39,165 nucleotides of DNA from an uncultured delta proteobacterium (lineage in GTDB: Bacteria > Myxococcota_A > Polyangia > Haliangiales > Haliangiaceae), in NCBI GenBank assembly GCA_900696455.1, contig CAADGB010000437.1:1-39165 (forward strand). Direction: 5' to 3'. The translations under genes were made by a program, and so were the position numbers. The notes below the pieces were generated by a model. It was given only the letters and a program-made list of their open reading frames with translations. It was not told the origin of the DNA and searched no databases. Within the stretch, counting starts at the first letter, position 1. Every line of letters starts with the position of its first letter. Shown one piece after another: positions 1-14,218 of this stretch.

Positions 1-2
1 CC

Positions 3-422
3 GCGCCGGTGGCGGCGCCGGCCGAGCCCCCGGTCGCACGGCCCGCGTCGGCGCGGCCCGGGCCGCTCGCGCCGGGACCGGACGGGCCGGATGGGCCGGA
101 TGGGCCGGATGGGCCGGACGGGCCGGACGGGCCGGATGGGCCGGACGGGCCGGATCGGCCCGCGCCCAGCGCCGTGACCTCGGGCGTGACCCCGGGCGCG
201 GTCCCGCCGGTCTCCGACGAGCCGCCCGCTCCGGTCGCGCCGGTGGCGACCACCGGGCGCGAGCGGCCGGCGCCTTCCATCCGGCGGACGCGGCCGGTGG
301 CGCCGCCGAAGCCCGGCAGCGAGAAGCCGACGATCACGAGGCCTACGACCAAGCCTGCGCCTACGAAGGGGAGCCATGAGACCAAGCCAGCCAGCGCGGG
401 GGCCGTCGACCGCGGCGACTGA
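3..422 (+). CDS. C-terminal part of a proline-rich protein with a collagen-like Gly-Pro-Asp tract (5' truncated)
   Basis: The frame is open from the window edge to a TGA at 420-422, so this is the 3' end of a gene that begins upstream. About 138 residues are visible. They are almost entirely Pro, Ala, Gly, Arg and Lys, with nine Gly-Pro-Asp triplets in a row (about 82-150) built from a degenerate 9-bp repeat. The tail is rich in Lys, Pro and Thr. No catalytic domain can be seen. Such tails commonly end myxobacterial Ser/Thr kinases or envelope proteins, but that is only a guess. The end overlaps the next gene's ATG (376) by 47 bases in another frame, which suggests co-transcription. An in-frame GTG at 9 could be read as a start, but the open frame at the edge makes truncation more likely. 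Confidence 0.55.
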   Translation, partial: APVAAPAEPPVARPASARPGPLAPGPDGPDGPDGPDGPDGPDGPDGPDGPDRPAPSAVTSGVTPGAVPPVSDEPPAPVAPVATTGRERPAPSIRRTRPVAPPKPGSEKPTITRPTTKPAPTKGSHETKPASAGAVDRGD

Positions 423-1488
423 TCCGGCGTCCCACGCCGGCACCGACCGAAGGGCACGCGCGGGGGCTCCCGGCACCCGCTCCGAGCGCCGCACCACCTC
501 CGCGCGGGTGCGCGTCGCGCGCGCCGCCGTCGGGATCGTCGCCGCCCTCGCCGCGTCGCCGGCGCAGGCGCAGAACGCCGAGGCCGAGCGCCTGTTCCGC
601 GAGGGCGATCGTCTGATGGCCCAGGGCGACCTCGCCCGCGCGTGCGAGGCCTTCGAGGGCTCGAACCGCATCGAGCCTCGCGCGGGCACGCTGATCCGCC
701 TCGGCGACTGCCGGGAGAAGAACAACCAGCTCGCCTCGGCGTGGTCGGCGTACTCCGACGCCCTGGCGCGGGTGAAGGATCCGGCGAAGCAGCAGATCGC
801 CCAGGCCAAGGTGGCGTCGCTCGAGCCGCGCCTGTCGTACCTGACGATCAGCGTGCCCGACGAGGCCCGCGTCGCTGGCTTGGCGATCACCCGCAACGGC
901 AGGGCGGTCGACGCCGTGCTGTGGAACCGGGGGGCGCCGGTCGATGGCGGCGAGTACGTGGTGTCGGGCCGCGCCCCCGGTCACGAGGAGTGGTCGACCC
1001 GGGTCACGGTCAAGCCCGAGGGCGACAAGGTCTCGGTGGAGGTCCCACGCTTCAAGGAGCTCAAGGCGCTGACGTCCGAGGGCGGGGCCGGCGGCGGCGC
1101 CGGCCTCGAGATCGGGGCCGGCCCGCGCGACACCCGGCCGCGCCTCACCACCCGCCGCAAGGTCGCGATCGGCGTCGCCGGAGGCGGCGTCGTGGTGCTG
1201 GTCGCGGCGGCGATCGTCGGCACCCAGGCCCAGGGCCTGGAGCGCCAGGCCCAGGACCTGTGCGCGGACACGATCTGCGCCGAGCACGCCCGCGCCAACC
1301 AGCTCCTGGACGACGCCCGCGGCAAGGCGCGGCTCGCCAACGTCGGCTACGGGGTGGCGGTCGTCGCCGGCGTCGGCGCCGGCGTGCTGTGGTTCCTCGG
1401 CGGCGGCGCCGCGCGCGCTGACGGCGTCGCGGTGGCGCCGGCGGTCGGTCCCGGCCTGGCCGGCGCCGTCGTCCAGGGGAGGTTCTGA
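376..1488 (+). CDS. Exported TPR/PEGA-like envelope protein
   Basis: 370 residues. A hydrophobic export segment (about residues 47-65) ends in an Ala-Gln-Ala cleavage-type site. A helical TPR-like region follows (about 67-140), with the pattern of a protein that counts an element and its 'parental' load (GDLARACEAFEGSNRIEP, then RLGDC). A beta-rich PEGA-like stretch spans about 155-235, and a single hydrophobic segment lies near 263-282, with a second near 325-345. This layout is frequent among myxobacterial periplasmic proteins of unknown role. The ATG at 376 has a good Shine-Dalgarno (AAGGGGAG, 366-373). An in-frame GTG at 508 would give a conventional short signal peptide, so the start is uncertain. 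The stop is two bases before the GTG of the next gene, so the two are probably an operon. Function not recognised. Confidence 0.75.
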   Translation: MRPSQPARGPSTAATDPASHAGTDRRARAGAPGTRSERRTTSARVRVARAAVGIVAALAASPAQAQNAEAERLFREGDRLMAQGDLARACEAFEGSNRIEPRAGTLIRLGDCREKNNQLASAWSAYSDALARVKDPAKQQIAQAKVASLEPRLSYLTISVPDEARVAGLAITRNGRAVDAVLWNRGAPVDGGEYVVSGRAPGHEEWSTRVTVKPEGDKVSVEVPRFKELKALTSEGGAGGGAGLEIGAGPRDTRPRLTTRRKVAIGVAGGGVVVLVAAAIVGTQAQGLERQAQDLCADTICAEHARANQLLDDARGKARLANVGYGVAVVAGVGAGVLWFLGGGAARADGVAVAPAVGPGLAGAVVQGRF

Positions 1489-1490
1489 CC

Positions 1491-4421
1491 GTGCGCGCCC
1501 ACCGCCCCATCGCCCCGACCGCCCTCGCCGCCACCCTCGCCGCCGTGCTCGTCGCGGGCGCCGGGTGCAAGATCGACTCGACCGTCTACCAGCCGCCCGG
1601 CGGCGACGGCGACGCCGCGGTCGACGCCGATCCCTCCGACGGCGGCCCCGACGGCATCCACGTCCAGGTCAACCCGTCGACCACCACCGTCAGCGAGGGC
1701 GGGCAGACCACGGTCCGGGTCCGCCTGTCGGAGGCGCCGCCGGCCGAGCGCACGATCACCGTGGTCGGTACGCCGCTCCTGACCCCGACCCCGGCCACCC
1801 TGACCTTCACCCCCGACAACTGGAACGTCGAGCGCACGGTCATCCTGGCCGCCGGTCAGGACGACGACGCCGACGACAGTCCGGTCACGGTGCTGTTCGA
1901 CGGCGGCGGCCAGGTCGCCGACGGCGTGGCCATGGTCATGATCACCGACGACGATCAGCAGCTCCTCATCGTCACCCCGCCGTCCTCGGTGGGCGTCACC
2001 GAGGGCGCCACGGCCGCGGTCTCGGTCCGCCTCAACGCCCGCCCCGCCAGCGCCTTCGTGGTCTCGGTCGTGACCATGAACCCCGCGATCGCGACCGCGA
2101 CCCCGGCCCAGCTCACGTTCACCAGCGGCGACTGGGCGACGCCGCAGACCGTCACCGTGACCGGGGTCCAGGATCCCGACACCGCCGACGCCTCGACCCT
2201 GCTCGTCCTCGACCCGGTGCCCGAGGGCGTGCCCACCCACGCCCTGGCGGTCAACGTCACCGACGACGACGTCCTCGCCATCGACGCCACGCCGTCGAAC
2301 CTGGGCACGATCACCGAGGCCGCCGGCGCCATGCACAGCGCCAGCTTCGCCGTCCGCCTCACGCAAGTGCCGCCGGGCGACGTCGTCGTCGACCTCCAGG
2401 CCACGCCGGCGGCGGCGGTGACGCTGCGCGCCGCCTCGCTCACCTTCACCACCGCGAACTACGCCACCCCGCAGCAGGTGACGGTCACCGCCCGTGACGA
2501 TCTCAACGTCGTGCACGAGCAGGTCAGCATCCTCCTGTCGTCGCCCGACGGCCCGGCCGACCGCTTCGTCCAGGTCGCGATCCAGGACGACGACGTCCAG
2601 GTCATCCAGGTCAGCCCGACCAGCGTGCCGCCGCTCCTCGAGGGCACCTCCACCGACCTGAGCGTCCGCCTCGCCTTCGAGCCGGCGGGCACCGTGATCG
2701 TCGACGTCGCCAGCGGCAACCCGAGCCTGGTCACCGTCAACCAGAGCCAGCTCACGTTCACCCCGGCCACCTACGCCACCCCCCAGGTCGTGCGGGTGAC
2801 CGCGGTCCACGACGTCGATCTGGTCGGCGGCACGACCCCGGTGTCGTTCAACGCCGCGGCCCAGGGCCTCACCACCACGCGGACGATCAACGTGATGGAC
2901 GACGACGTCCAGGCCCTGGAGGTCACGCCCGCGACGATCGCGGTCAACGAGGGCGGCACCACGACCTACAGCGTCCGCCTCGTCTTCCAGCCGGCGACCG
3001 ACGTCGTCGTCGCCAACACCGTCGCGCCCGCCAACGCCGAGGACATCTCGGCGTCGCCGACGTCCCTGACCTTCACGCCGTCGAGCTACGCCACCCCGCG
3101 CACGGTCACGGTCACCGGGCTCCAGGACGCGGACGTCCTGAACGAGACCGCGACCGTGGTGGTGTCGTCGACCGGCGTCACCTCGCGCAACGTCACGGTC
3201 AACGTCACCGACGACGACTCGGTGGACATCGTGACCTCGCCCGCGACCATCACCGTCACCGAGGGCCAGGGCACCACCCTGATGGTGAGCCTGGGGGCGA
3301 TGCCGGCCAGCGACGTCGTGGTCAGCCTGCAGGACTCCCCCGACGGCGTCGTCACCCTGGGCGCCTCGAGCCTCACCTTCACCCGGCAGAACTACGCCAC
3401 CCCGCAGCCGGTGGTGGTCTCGGGCGATCAGGATCCCGACGGCGCCAACGGCGCCACGACCATCTTCCTGACCGCGCCCGGGCTCGCCACCAAGACCGTG
3501 CCGGTGACGGTGATCGACGACGACACCGTCGTGCCGGTCCTCGCGCCGACCCAGCTCACGGTCGAGGAGGGAACCCCCGACAGCTCGGTCCGGCTCACGC
3601 TGTCGCGGGATCCCGGCCGCGCGGTCACCGTCGAGGTGCTGGCCGGCGGCTTCACCGACTTCTCGGTGTCGCCGCTCCTCTACCAGTTCGCGGCCGGGCA
3701 GTGGAACGTGGCCCAGACCGTGACCGTGCTCGCCCACGCCGACGACACCCAGGACGACGAGGTCGAGACCGCCACCTTCCGGCTCCAGGGCGAGACCGGG
3801 CAGGCGACCCTGACCGTCAACACCCTCGACCCCACGGTGCTGCTCGGCTTCCCGCCGCCGCACGGCGCGACCGGGGTGGCGCTGACCGGGCTCGAGGCCT
3901 ACCGCGACGGCAGCCTGCCGCAGTGCTACCGCATCGAGAAGCTGGTGGTCGACGTCACCGCCGCCCCGGTCACCGACCCGCGGATCCAGGTCGGGCTCTA
4001 CACCGAGAGCGCGGGCCAGCCCGCCTCGCTCCTGTGGTCGAGTGGCAGCCAGAGCCTCGGCACCGGGACCGGCGTGAAGACGATCGACGTCGTCGACCAC
4101 CAGCTCCTCTTGCCGTCGGACAACCAGCCGACCTGGGTCGCGGTCGAGACCACGAGCCTGGTGACGCTGCGCCAGAAGCAGGTGACGGTCAACCGCTGCG
4201 TGCGCGCCCACACCTTCGGCGACTTCCTGCCCAACCCGTTCAACGCCTCGGGCTACGGCGGCGGCATCGACCCCGGTGGCGGCAGCGGCAGCGGACCCGG
4301 CAGCGGCGCCGACGCCGGCACCGACGCCGGCGTGATCGTCACCTGCGCCTCGTCGTCGCCGGTGGCGGTCTGGATCATCGGCCAGCGCACGAGCTGCGGC
4401 GCGCCGCCGCCGCCGCTGTGA
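1491..4421 (+). CDS. Large repeat lipoprotein with seven Calx-beta-like units
   Basis: 976 residues from a GTG two bases after the previous stop. The N-terminus is a lipoprotein signal with the acceptor cysteine at C26 (AGAGC), then an Asp/Ala/Gly linker. From about residue 55 to 780 there are seven repeats of roughly 103 residues. Each carries an L-T-F-T-x-x-x-[WY]-x-[TV]-[PE]-x-x-V-x-V block (near residues 104, 207, 316, 420, 525, 627 and 730), followed by an acidic D-x-D turn and ending in a DDD-type stretch. These features resemble Calx-beta/cadherin-like calcium-binding folds. The last unit has diverged. The C-terminal 190 residues are a different domain with several cysteines and a Gly/Ser-rich low-complexity stretch (about 925-945). 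Probably a surface-anchored adhesin or structural protein; calcium binding is inferred from the acidic turns only. Confidence 0.85.
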   Translation: MRAHRPIAPTALAATLAAVLVAGAGCKIDSTVYQPPGGDGDAAVDADPSDGGPDGIHVQVNPSTTTVSEGGQTTVRVRLSEAPPAERTITVVGTPLLTPTPATLTFTPDNWNVERTVILAAGQDDDADDSPVTVLFDGGGQVADGVAMVMITDDDQQLLIVTPPSSVGVTEGATAAVSVRLNARPASAFVVSVVTMNPAIATATPAQLTFTSGDWATPQTVTVTGVQDPDTADASTLLVLDPVPEGVPTHALAVNVTDDDVLAIDATPSNLGTITEAAGAMHSASFAVRLTQVPPGDVVVDLQATPAAAVTLRAASLTFTTANYATPQQVTVTARDDLNVVHEQVSILLSSPDGPADRFVQVAIQDDDVQVIQVSPTSVPPLLEGTSTDLSVRLAFEPAGTVIVDVASGNPSLVTVNQSQLTFTPATYATPQVVRVTAVHDVDLVGGTTPVSFNAAAQGLTTTRTINVMDDDVQALEVTPATIAVNEGGTTTYSVRLVFQPATDVVVANTVAPANAEDISASPTSLTFTPSSYATPRTVTVTGLQDADVLNETATVVVSSTGVTSRNVTVNVTDDDSVDIVTSPATITVTEGQGTTLMVSLGAMPASDVVVSLQDSPDGVVTLGASSLTFTRQNYATPQPVVVSGDQDPDGANGATTIFLTAPGLATKTVPVTVIDDDTVVPVLAPTQLTVEEGTPDSSVRLTLSRDPGRAVTVEVLAGGFTDFSVSPLLYQFAAGQWNVAQTVTVLAHADDTQDDEVETATFRLQGETGQATLTVNTLDPTVLLGFPPPHGATGVALTGLEAYRDGSLPQCYRIEKLVVDVTAAPVTDPRIQVGLYTESAGQPASLLWSSGSQSLGTGTGVKTIDVVDHQLLLPSDNQPTWVAVETTSLVTLRQKQVTVNRCVRAHTFGDFLPNPFNASGYGGGIDPGGGSGSGPGSGADAGTDAGVIVTCASSSPVAVWIIGQRTSCGAPPPPL

Positions 4422-4478
4422 GCGGGCCGGCGGCGCGCGGGCGCACGCGCGTGGGATGGGAGCACTGGCGCGGGTCGC

Positions 4479-5951
<1,473 letters not shown>

Positions 5952-5952
5952 G

Positions 5953-10578
<4,626 letters not shown>

Positions 10579-10587
10579 GGCGCACCG

Positions 10588-10593
10588 AGTCTA
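10588..10593 (-). promoter_or_regulatory. -10 box of gltB, leaderless-type spacing
   Basis: TAGACT on the minus strand with nine bases to the gltB ATG. Transcription would start at or just before the start codon, and there is no room for a Shine-Dalgarno. No convincing -35 hexamer at standard spacing was found. Confidence 0.5.
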
Positions 10594-10646
10594 ACGCGTC
10601 GCGTCAGCGATCGCATCAACTTCCTGCGAGGGATCGGCGGGGGGGT

Positions 10647-10652
10647 TAGAAT
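10647..10652 (+). promoter_or_regulatory. -10 box of the coiled-coil lipoprotein gene, leaderless-type spacing
   Basis: TAGAAT with eight bases to the ATG at 10661. It shares an 82-bp divergent intergenic region with the gltB promoter. Confidence 0.5.
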
Positions 10653-10660
10653 ACCCACCT

Positions 10661-11608
10661 ATGCGTCGATACTGGCTTGGCGCCGCCGTGGGGGCGGCGC
10701 TCCTGACGGGAGCGGGTTGCAAGGACAAGGGCCGTGACAAGGCCGCGCCCGGGGTCGCGGCGTCGGCCGCGGCCACCGACGAGGCCCTCATCGCCCGGCG
10801 CGACGCGCTGCTCAAGAGCCGGCAGAGCCTGAAGGAGCAGCACGCGGCGCTGGTCGCCGAGCGCGAGCGGGTGGCGCAGGCCGGCGGCGACACCAGGGAG
10901 CTCGACCAGAAGGTCGAGGAGCTGCGCACCCAGGAGGCGGCGCTGTCGACGCAGGAGTCCGACATCGTCGAGCAGCTCATGGCCGAGCGGCAGACGCTGC
11001 TGGCGGCGGCCCGCGGCGGCGCCGACGCCACCGCCCAGGTTGCGGTGCGCGAGTCGGCGATGGCGGGCCGCGAGAAGACGGTGGCGACCCGCGAGGAGCG
11101 GGTGGCCCAGCGCGAGGCGGCGCTGGCCGAGCGCGAGCGCGCCCTCGGCGTCCGCGAGAAGGAGACCTGCGGCGCGGCCGCGGCTCCGACCACGATCATC
11201 CAGACCGTCGACGCCAAGGGCTCCAAGTACGACAAGCGCGACGTCGAGCCCATGCTCAAGAAGGCGCGCGGCGTGATGAGCGATCGCGGCATCCTGCCCA
11301 GCGACCTGCCCGGCAACGTGCGCGAGCTGGAGAAGGAGGCGACCCAGGCCATGGCCGACGCCGACTACGGCCGCGCCTACCTGGCCGCGCACCAGCTCTT
11401 CAAGACCGTGAGCGTCCTGCCCATCGATCGGGCGTTCATCCAGGCCAAGAGCGCGCGCATCTCGGCGGCGGCCAAGGGCAAGAGCCTGGCCGGCGGCACC
11501 CAGAAGCAGGTCGACGACCTCTTCGCCGACGCGACGGCCAGGTTCGTCGACGGCGACTACCGGGGCGCCAACAAGCGGCTCAACGCGATCTGGAGCGCGA
11601 TCCACTAG
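10661..11608 (+). CDS. Lipoprotein with a long coiled coil
   Basis: 315 residues. The lipoprotein signal peptide ends at C20 (TGAGC), followed by a short charged linker. About residues 38-165 are strongly heptad-like (repeated Glu, Arg, Lys, Ala, Leu with Ala/Leu at core positions). A second pattern of near-identical R-E-x-A / R-E-E-R-V short repeats occurs at about 128-163. The C-terminal 130 residues are helical and TPR-like, with a 'DADYGRAYLAAHQLFK' type repeat and a related one at 'DGDYRGANKRLNAI'. It is probably a periplasmic-facing outer- or inner-membrane lipoprotein acting as a scaffold. The family is not recognised. It is transcribed away from gltBD and ends 82 bp before a convergent PEGA gene. 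Confidence 0.8.
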   Translation: MRRYWLGAAVGAALLTGAGCKDKGRDKAAPGVAASAAATDEALIARRDALLKSRQSLKEQHAALVAERERVAQAGGDTRELDQKVEELRTQEAALSTQESDIVEQLMAERQTLLAAARGGADATAQVAVRESAMAGREKTVATREERVAQREAALAERERALGVREKETCGAAAAPTTIIQTVDAKGSKYDKRDVEPMLKKARGVMSDRGILPSDLPGNVRELEKEATQAMADADYGRAYLAAHQLFKTVSVLPIDRAFIQAKSARISAAAKGKSLAGGTQKQVDDLFADATARFVDGDYRGANKRLNAIWSAIH

Positions 11609-11623
11609 GCCGGCCGGATCGAT

Positions 11624-11669
11624 CCGCGGGCCGCGGGCCGCGGGCCGCGGGCCGCGGGCCGCGGGCCGC
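11624..11669. repeat. Heptanucleotide tandem repeat (CCGCGGG)
   Basis: Six perfect copies of CCGCGGG and part of a seventh lie between two convergent genes. Each unit is nearly self-complementary, so the tract can fold. It could vary in copy number or help terminate transcription; neither is shown. Confidence 0.8.
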
Positions 11670-11690
11670 GCGACCGGCCGGACGCCACCG

Positions 11691-12653
11691 TCAGGGCGGC
11701 GGGCGGACGGTGCCCGAGGCGTCGAAGTCGATCCCGTCGGCGGTGGCGACGCCGATCACGACGGCGCCGGTGAGCGCCAGGGCGCCGAAGCCGGCGATGG
11801 CCCACCACCGCCGGTGCCAGGGCGGCGCGACGTCGACGACGCGGTCGCGCGAGCGCGGCTGGCCGGGGTCGGTGGCGCCGAGCTCGGTCTCGACCGAGCC
11901 GTAGGGCGAGAGCTCGACCGCGACCGGCGTCTGCTGATCGAAGCCGATGTCGACGAAGCGGACGAAGTCGCGGTGCTCGGGGTGGGTCACGCGCAGGGCG
12001 TGGGGGCCGACCGGCAGGGTCACCGGCGGCGCCGGCGAGGTGCCGACGCGGCGGCCGTCGACGTAGATGACCGCGCCCGCCACCGACGTCGTCACCGCCA
12101 GGCGGCCCGCGAAGCGCTCGGGAGCGACGAGGCGGACCGCGCCGCCGCGTACGCCGCCCTGCTCGGGCGCCGCCAGCGACACCTGGGCGCGCTGCACCTG
12201 GCGGGTCCGCGCCACGTCGAACAGCTCGAGGTAGATGACCTGGACGTCGCCGAGGCCGCCGACCTCGCCGTAGACGACGTGGGAGGCGCCGACCAGACGG
12301 CCGAGCTCGGCCAGGCAGGCCGGATCGCCGTCGCAGGCGCGCAGGATCGGCCGCTTCGCCTTCTTGATGGCGCCGGTGATCTCGGCGCCGACCACGACCC
12401 GGGCGCCCGACGCCGCCGCCAGCTCGCGCCCGAGGTCGGCCTCGAGCTGCTTGGCCGCCGCCGAGGTGTCCTCGGCGCCCAGGGTGGCGAGCGGCGCCAC
12501 CGCGATGACCGTCGGCCGCGCCGCCGGCTGGGCGGCGGCGGGCGCGGCGCCCGGTCCGCCGACGCCGCTCACGGCGAGGCCGATCACGGCGACCACGCCG
12601 AGCGCGGGGTGGCGACGGGCGGCGGGCCGGGGCGGGGGCGGGGTCAGTTGCAC
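11691..12653 (-). CDS. PEGA-domain exported protein, second of a pair
   Basis: 320 residues from a GTG that overlaps the end of the upstream PEGA gene by 10 bases. A hydrophobic signal segment (about 19-41) ends in an Ala-rich site. Residues about 47-165 form the alpha/beta domain often seen before PEGA in myxobacteria, with the hallmark ACDGDPACLAELGRLVGASHVVYGEV. A PEGA domain follows at about 182-250 (VIYVDGRRVGTSPAPPVTLPVG). A single membrane helix lies near 287-309. PEGA domains are thought to act as envelope-facing binding modules. The same order as its neighbour points to an old duplication and a shared complex. Exact role unknown. Confidence 0.82.
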   Translation of the reverse strand: MQLTPPPPRPAARRHPALGVVAVIGLAVSGVGGPGAAPAAAQPAARPTVIAVAPLATLGAEDTSAAAKQLEADLGRELAAASGARVVVGAEITGAIKKAKRPILRACDGDPACLAELGRLVGASHVVYGEVGGLGDVQVIYLELFDVARTRQVQRAQVSLAAPEQGGVRGGAVRLVAPERFAGRLAVTTSVAGAVIYVDGRRVGTSPAPPVTLPVGPHALRVTHPEHRDFVRFVDIGFDQQTPVAVELSPYGSVETELGATDPGQPRSRDRVVDVAPPWHRRWWAIAGFGALALTGAVVIGVATADGIDFDASGTVRPPP

Positions 12654-13609
12654 GGCACCTCGTCGCAGCGGATCTCGGTGGGCGTGGCCAGCGCGCGGCC
12701 GACCGCGACGCCGAGCACGACGGCGGCGACGCCGACGCCGGCGTAGGCCCAGGTCGAGGTGTACCAGGGGCGCCGCTCGCGGACCACGGTCCGGCCCGGG
12801 CCCGGATCGACGACGCCCTGGCGCGCCGCCAGCCGGACCACGACCCGCGTCGACTTCTGGAAGCGCACGACGACCTTCTCCTCGTGCGCGTGATAGCCCT
12901 CCATCTCGACCTTGAGGTCGTGCTCGCCCAGCGCGAGCCGCGTGATCGGGGCGGGCAGCGGCGTCTTGCCCACGGGCTTGCCGTCGAGGCTGACCCGGGC
13001 GCCCACCGAGTCGGACAGGACGTGGATCGCGCCGTGGAGCTGGTCGGGCGCGAGCAGGCGGTAGGCGGCGACGCGGATGCTGTCGATGAGCTCGTCGGGG
13101 CTACCGCGCAGCGGATCGGTGGCGATGCGGCGGATCTGCGCGCCGCGGTTCACGTCCACCGCCTTGATGTTGAGGATGTAGCTCTCGCCCAGCGCCGCCA
13201 CCGAGCCGGTGACCATGACGTCGACGCCGAGCTTCTTGCCGATCGCGGCCAGGCAGCGATCGTCGCCCTCGCAGCGGGCCAGCGCGCGGTCGCTGGCGAT
13301 CGCCCGATCGATCGCCGAGCGGGTGGGCAGCGGGCGCGCCGCCAGGCGGTCGAGCTCCATGCGGAACAGCGCCTCGAGCCGCGCGACCAGATCGGCGTCG
13401 ATGCCCAGCGCGTCGATGCGCCAGACCGCGATCTTCTGGGTCAGCGCCTCCTCGGGGCCGACCTCGTCGGGCACGGGCGGGGCGGGGGCGTCGGGGGCGG
13501 GCGGGGCGGGCGGCGCCGGCTGGGCGCTGGACGCGGGCAGGCTCGCCCACACCAGGGACGTCGCGGCCAGGACGGCCGCGCCTCGACACCAGGATCCCCG
13601 ACGGATCAC
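12644..13609 (-). CDS. PEGA-domain exported protein, first of a pair
   Basis: 321 residues from a GTG. A signal peptide (about 8-29, ending SSAQ) is followed by a Pro/Ala linker. An N-terminal domain contains the RCEGDDRCLAAIGKKLGVDVMVTGSV block that matches its downstream neighbour. A PEGA domain lies at about 194-262 (ARVSLDGKPVGKTPLPAPI). A membrane helix at about 287-307 is followed by a short tail with two cysteines. It heads a two-gene unit; the 10-base overlap implies translational coupling. Role not known beyond likely envelope function. Confidence 0.82.
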   Translation of the reverse strand: MIRRGSWCRGAAVLAATSLVWASLPASSAQPAPPAPPAPDAPAPPVPDEVGPEEALTQKIAVWRIDALGIDADLVARLEALFRMELDRLAARPLPTRSAIDRAIASDRALARCEGDDRCLAAIGKKLGVDVMVTGSVAALGESYILNIKAVDVNRGAQIRRIATDPLRGSPDELIDSIRVAAYRLLAPDQLHGAIHVLSDSVGARVSLDGKPVGKTPLPAPITRLALGEHDLKVEMEGYHAHEEKVVVRFQKSTRVVVRLAARQGVVDPGPGRTVVRERRPWYTSTWAYAGVGVAAVVLGVAVGRALATPTEIRCDEVPCN

Positions 13610-13616
13610 GATCGCG

Positions 13617-13622
13617 ATCCTA
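13617..13622 (-). promoter_or_regulatory. -10 box of the PEGA pair, leaderless-type spacing
   Basis: TAGGAT on the minus strand with seven bases to the GTG at 13609, which supports that GTG as the start. Confidence 0.45.
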
Positions 13623-13753
13623 CACCACCCGCCGCGGTCGGCGCTCGGCCCGGCGGCCGCCGTGGCGCAAACTACACGCTCGCCGTCGCACCCGGTCCTG
13701 GGCGGCGGCGCCCGGCGCTGGTGTCCTGGTCGTGCCGTCCCAGGAGCCTCACC

Positions 13754-14218
13754 ATGCGCCCGATCTCGATCCTCCTCGCCTCGTCGCTGTTCCTCTTCGC
13801 CGCCGCCTGCGGCGACGATCCTCCGCCCGACCCCGACGGCGCGTCGGGATCGATCGACGCGCCCGCGGGCGCCATCGACGCGCCGCCGGGGACGATCGAC
13901 GCGCCCGGCGGACCGGTCGACGCGGCGGTCGACGCGCCGCCCGGCGCGTGCGTGGACCTGGCCGGCACCTGGGGCTACACCGGCACCTGCGGCGCCGACG
14001 TGTGCACGATCACGCAGAGCGGCTGCGCGACCCAGCTCGCCTGCAGCGGCGGCGCGGCGTCCTACACCGGCTCGGTGACCGGCGCGCAGTTCAGCTACGC
14101 CGGGACCACCGGCGGCGGCACGCCGGCGACCTGCAGCGGCAGCCTGGTCGCCGGTCAGATGACCGGCACCTGCACGATCTCCGGCGTGACCTGCGCGTTC
14201 ACCGGGCAGCGGCTGTGA
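13754..14218 (+). CDS. Small lipoprotein with an Ile-Asp-Ala-Pro repeat linker
   Basis: 154 residues. The signal peptide is classic (ISILLASSLFLFAAAC), with the lipid-accepting cysteine at C19. A low-complexity linker (about 30-65) repeats I-D-A-P. The C-terminal domain (about 66-154) is Gly/Thr/Cys-rich with eight or so cysteines in alternating beta-strand-like segments, as in small disulfide-stabilised beta sandwiches. It begins with a DLAGTWGYTG motif that recalls lipocalin-like or META-like 'GTW' domains. The ATG was chosen because it starts the signal peptide. The 3' end overlaps the convergent AraC gene by 20 bases. Function unknown. Confidence 0.8.
   Translation: MRPISILLASSLFLFAAACGDDPPPDPDGASGSIDAPAGAIDAPPGTIDAPGGPVDAAVDAPPGACVDLAGTWGYTGTCGADVCTITQSGCATQLACSGGAASYTGSVTGAQFSYAGTTGGGTPATCSGSLVAGQMTGTCTISGVTCAFTGQRL

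Noticed and set aside
1347..4211. Long open frame on the minus strand opposite the repeat lipoprotein
   Set aside because: Shadow of the real gene in a GC-rich genome. Residues are almost only Gly, Arg, Asp, Val and His, with no domain.
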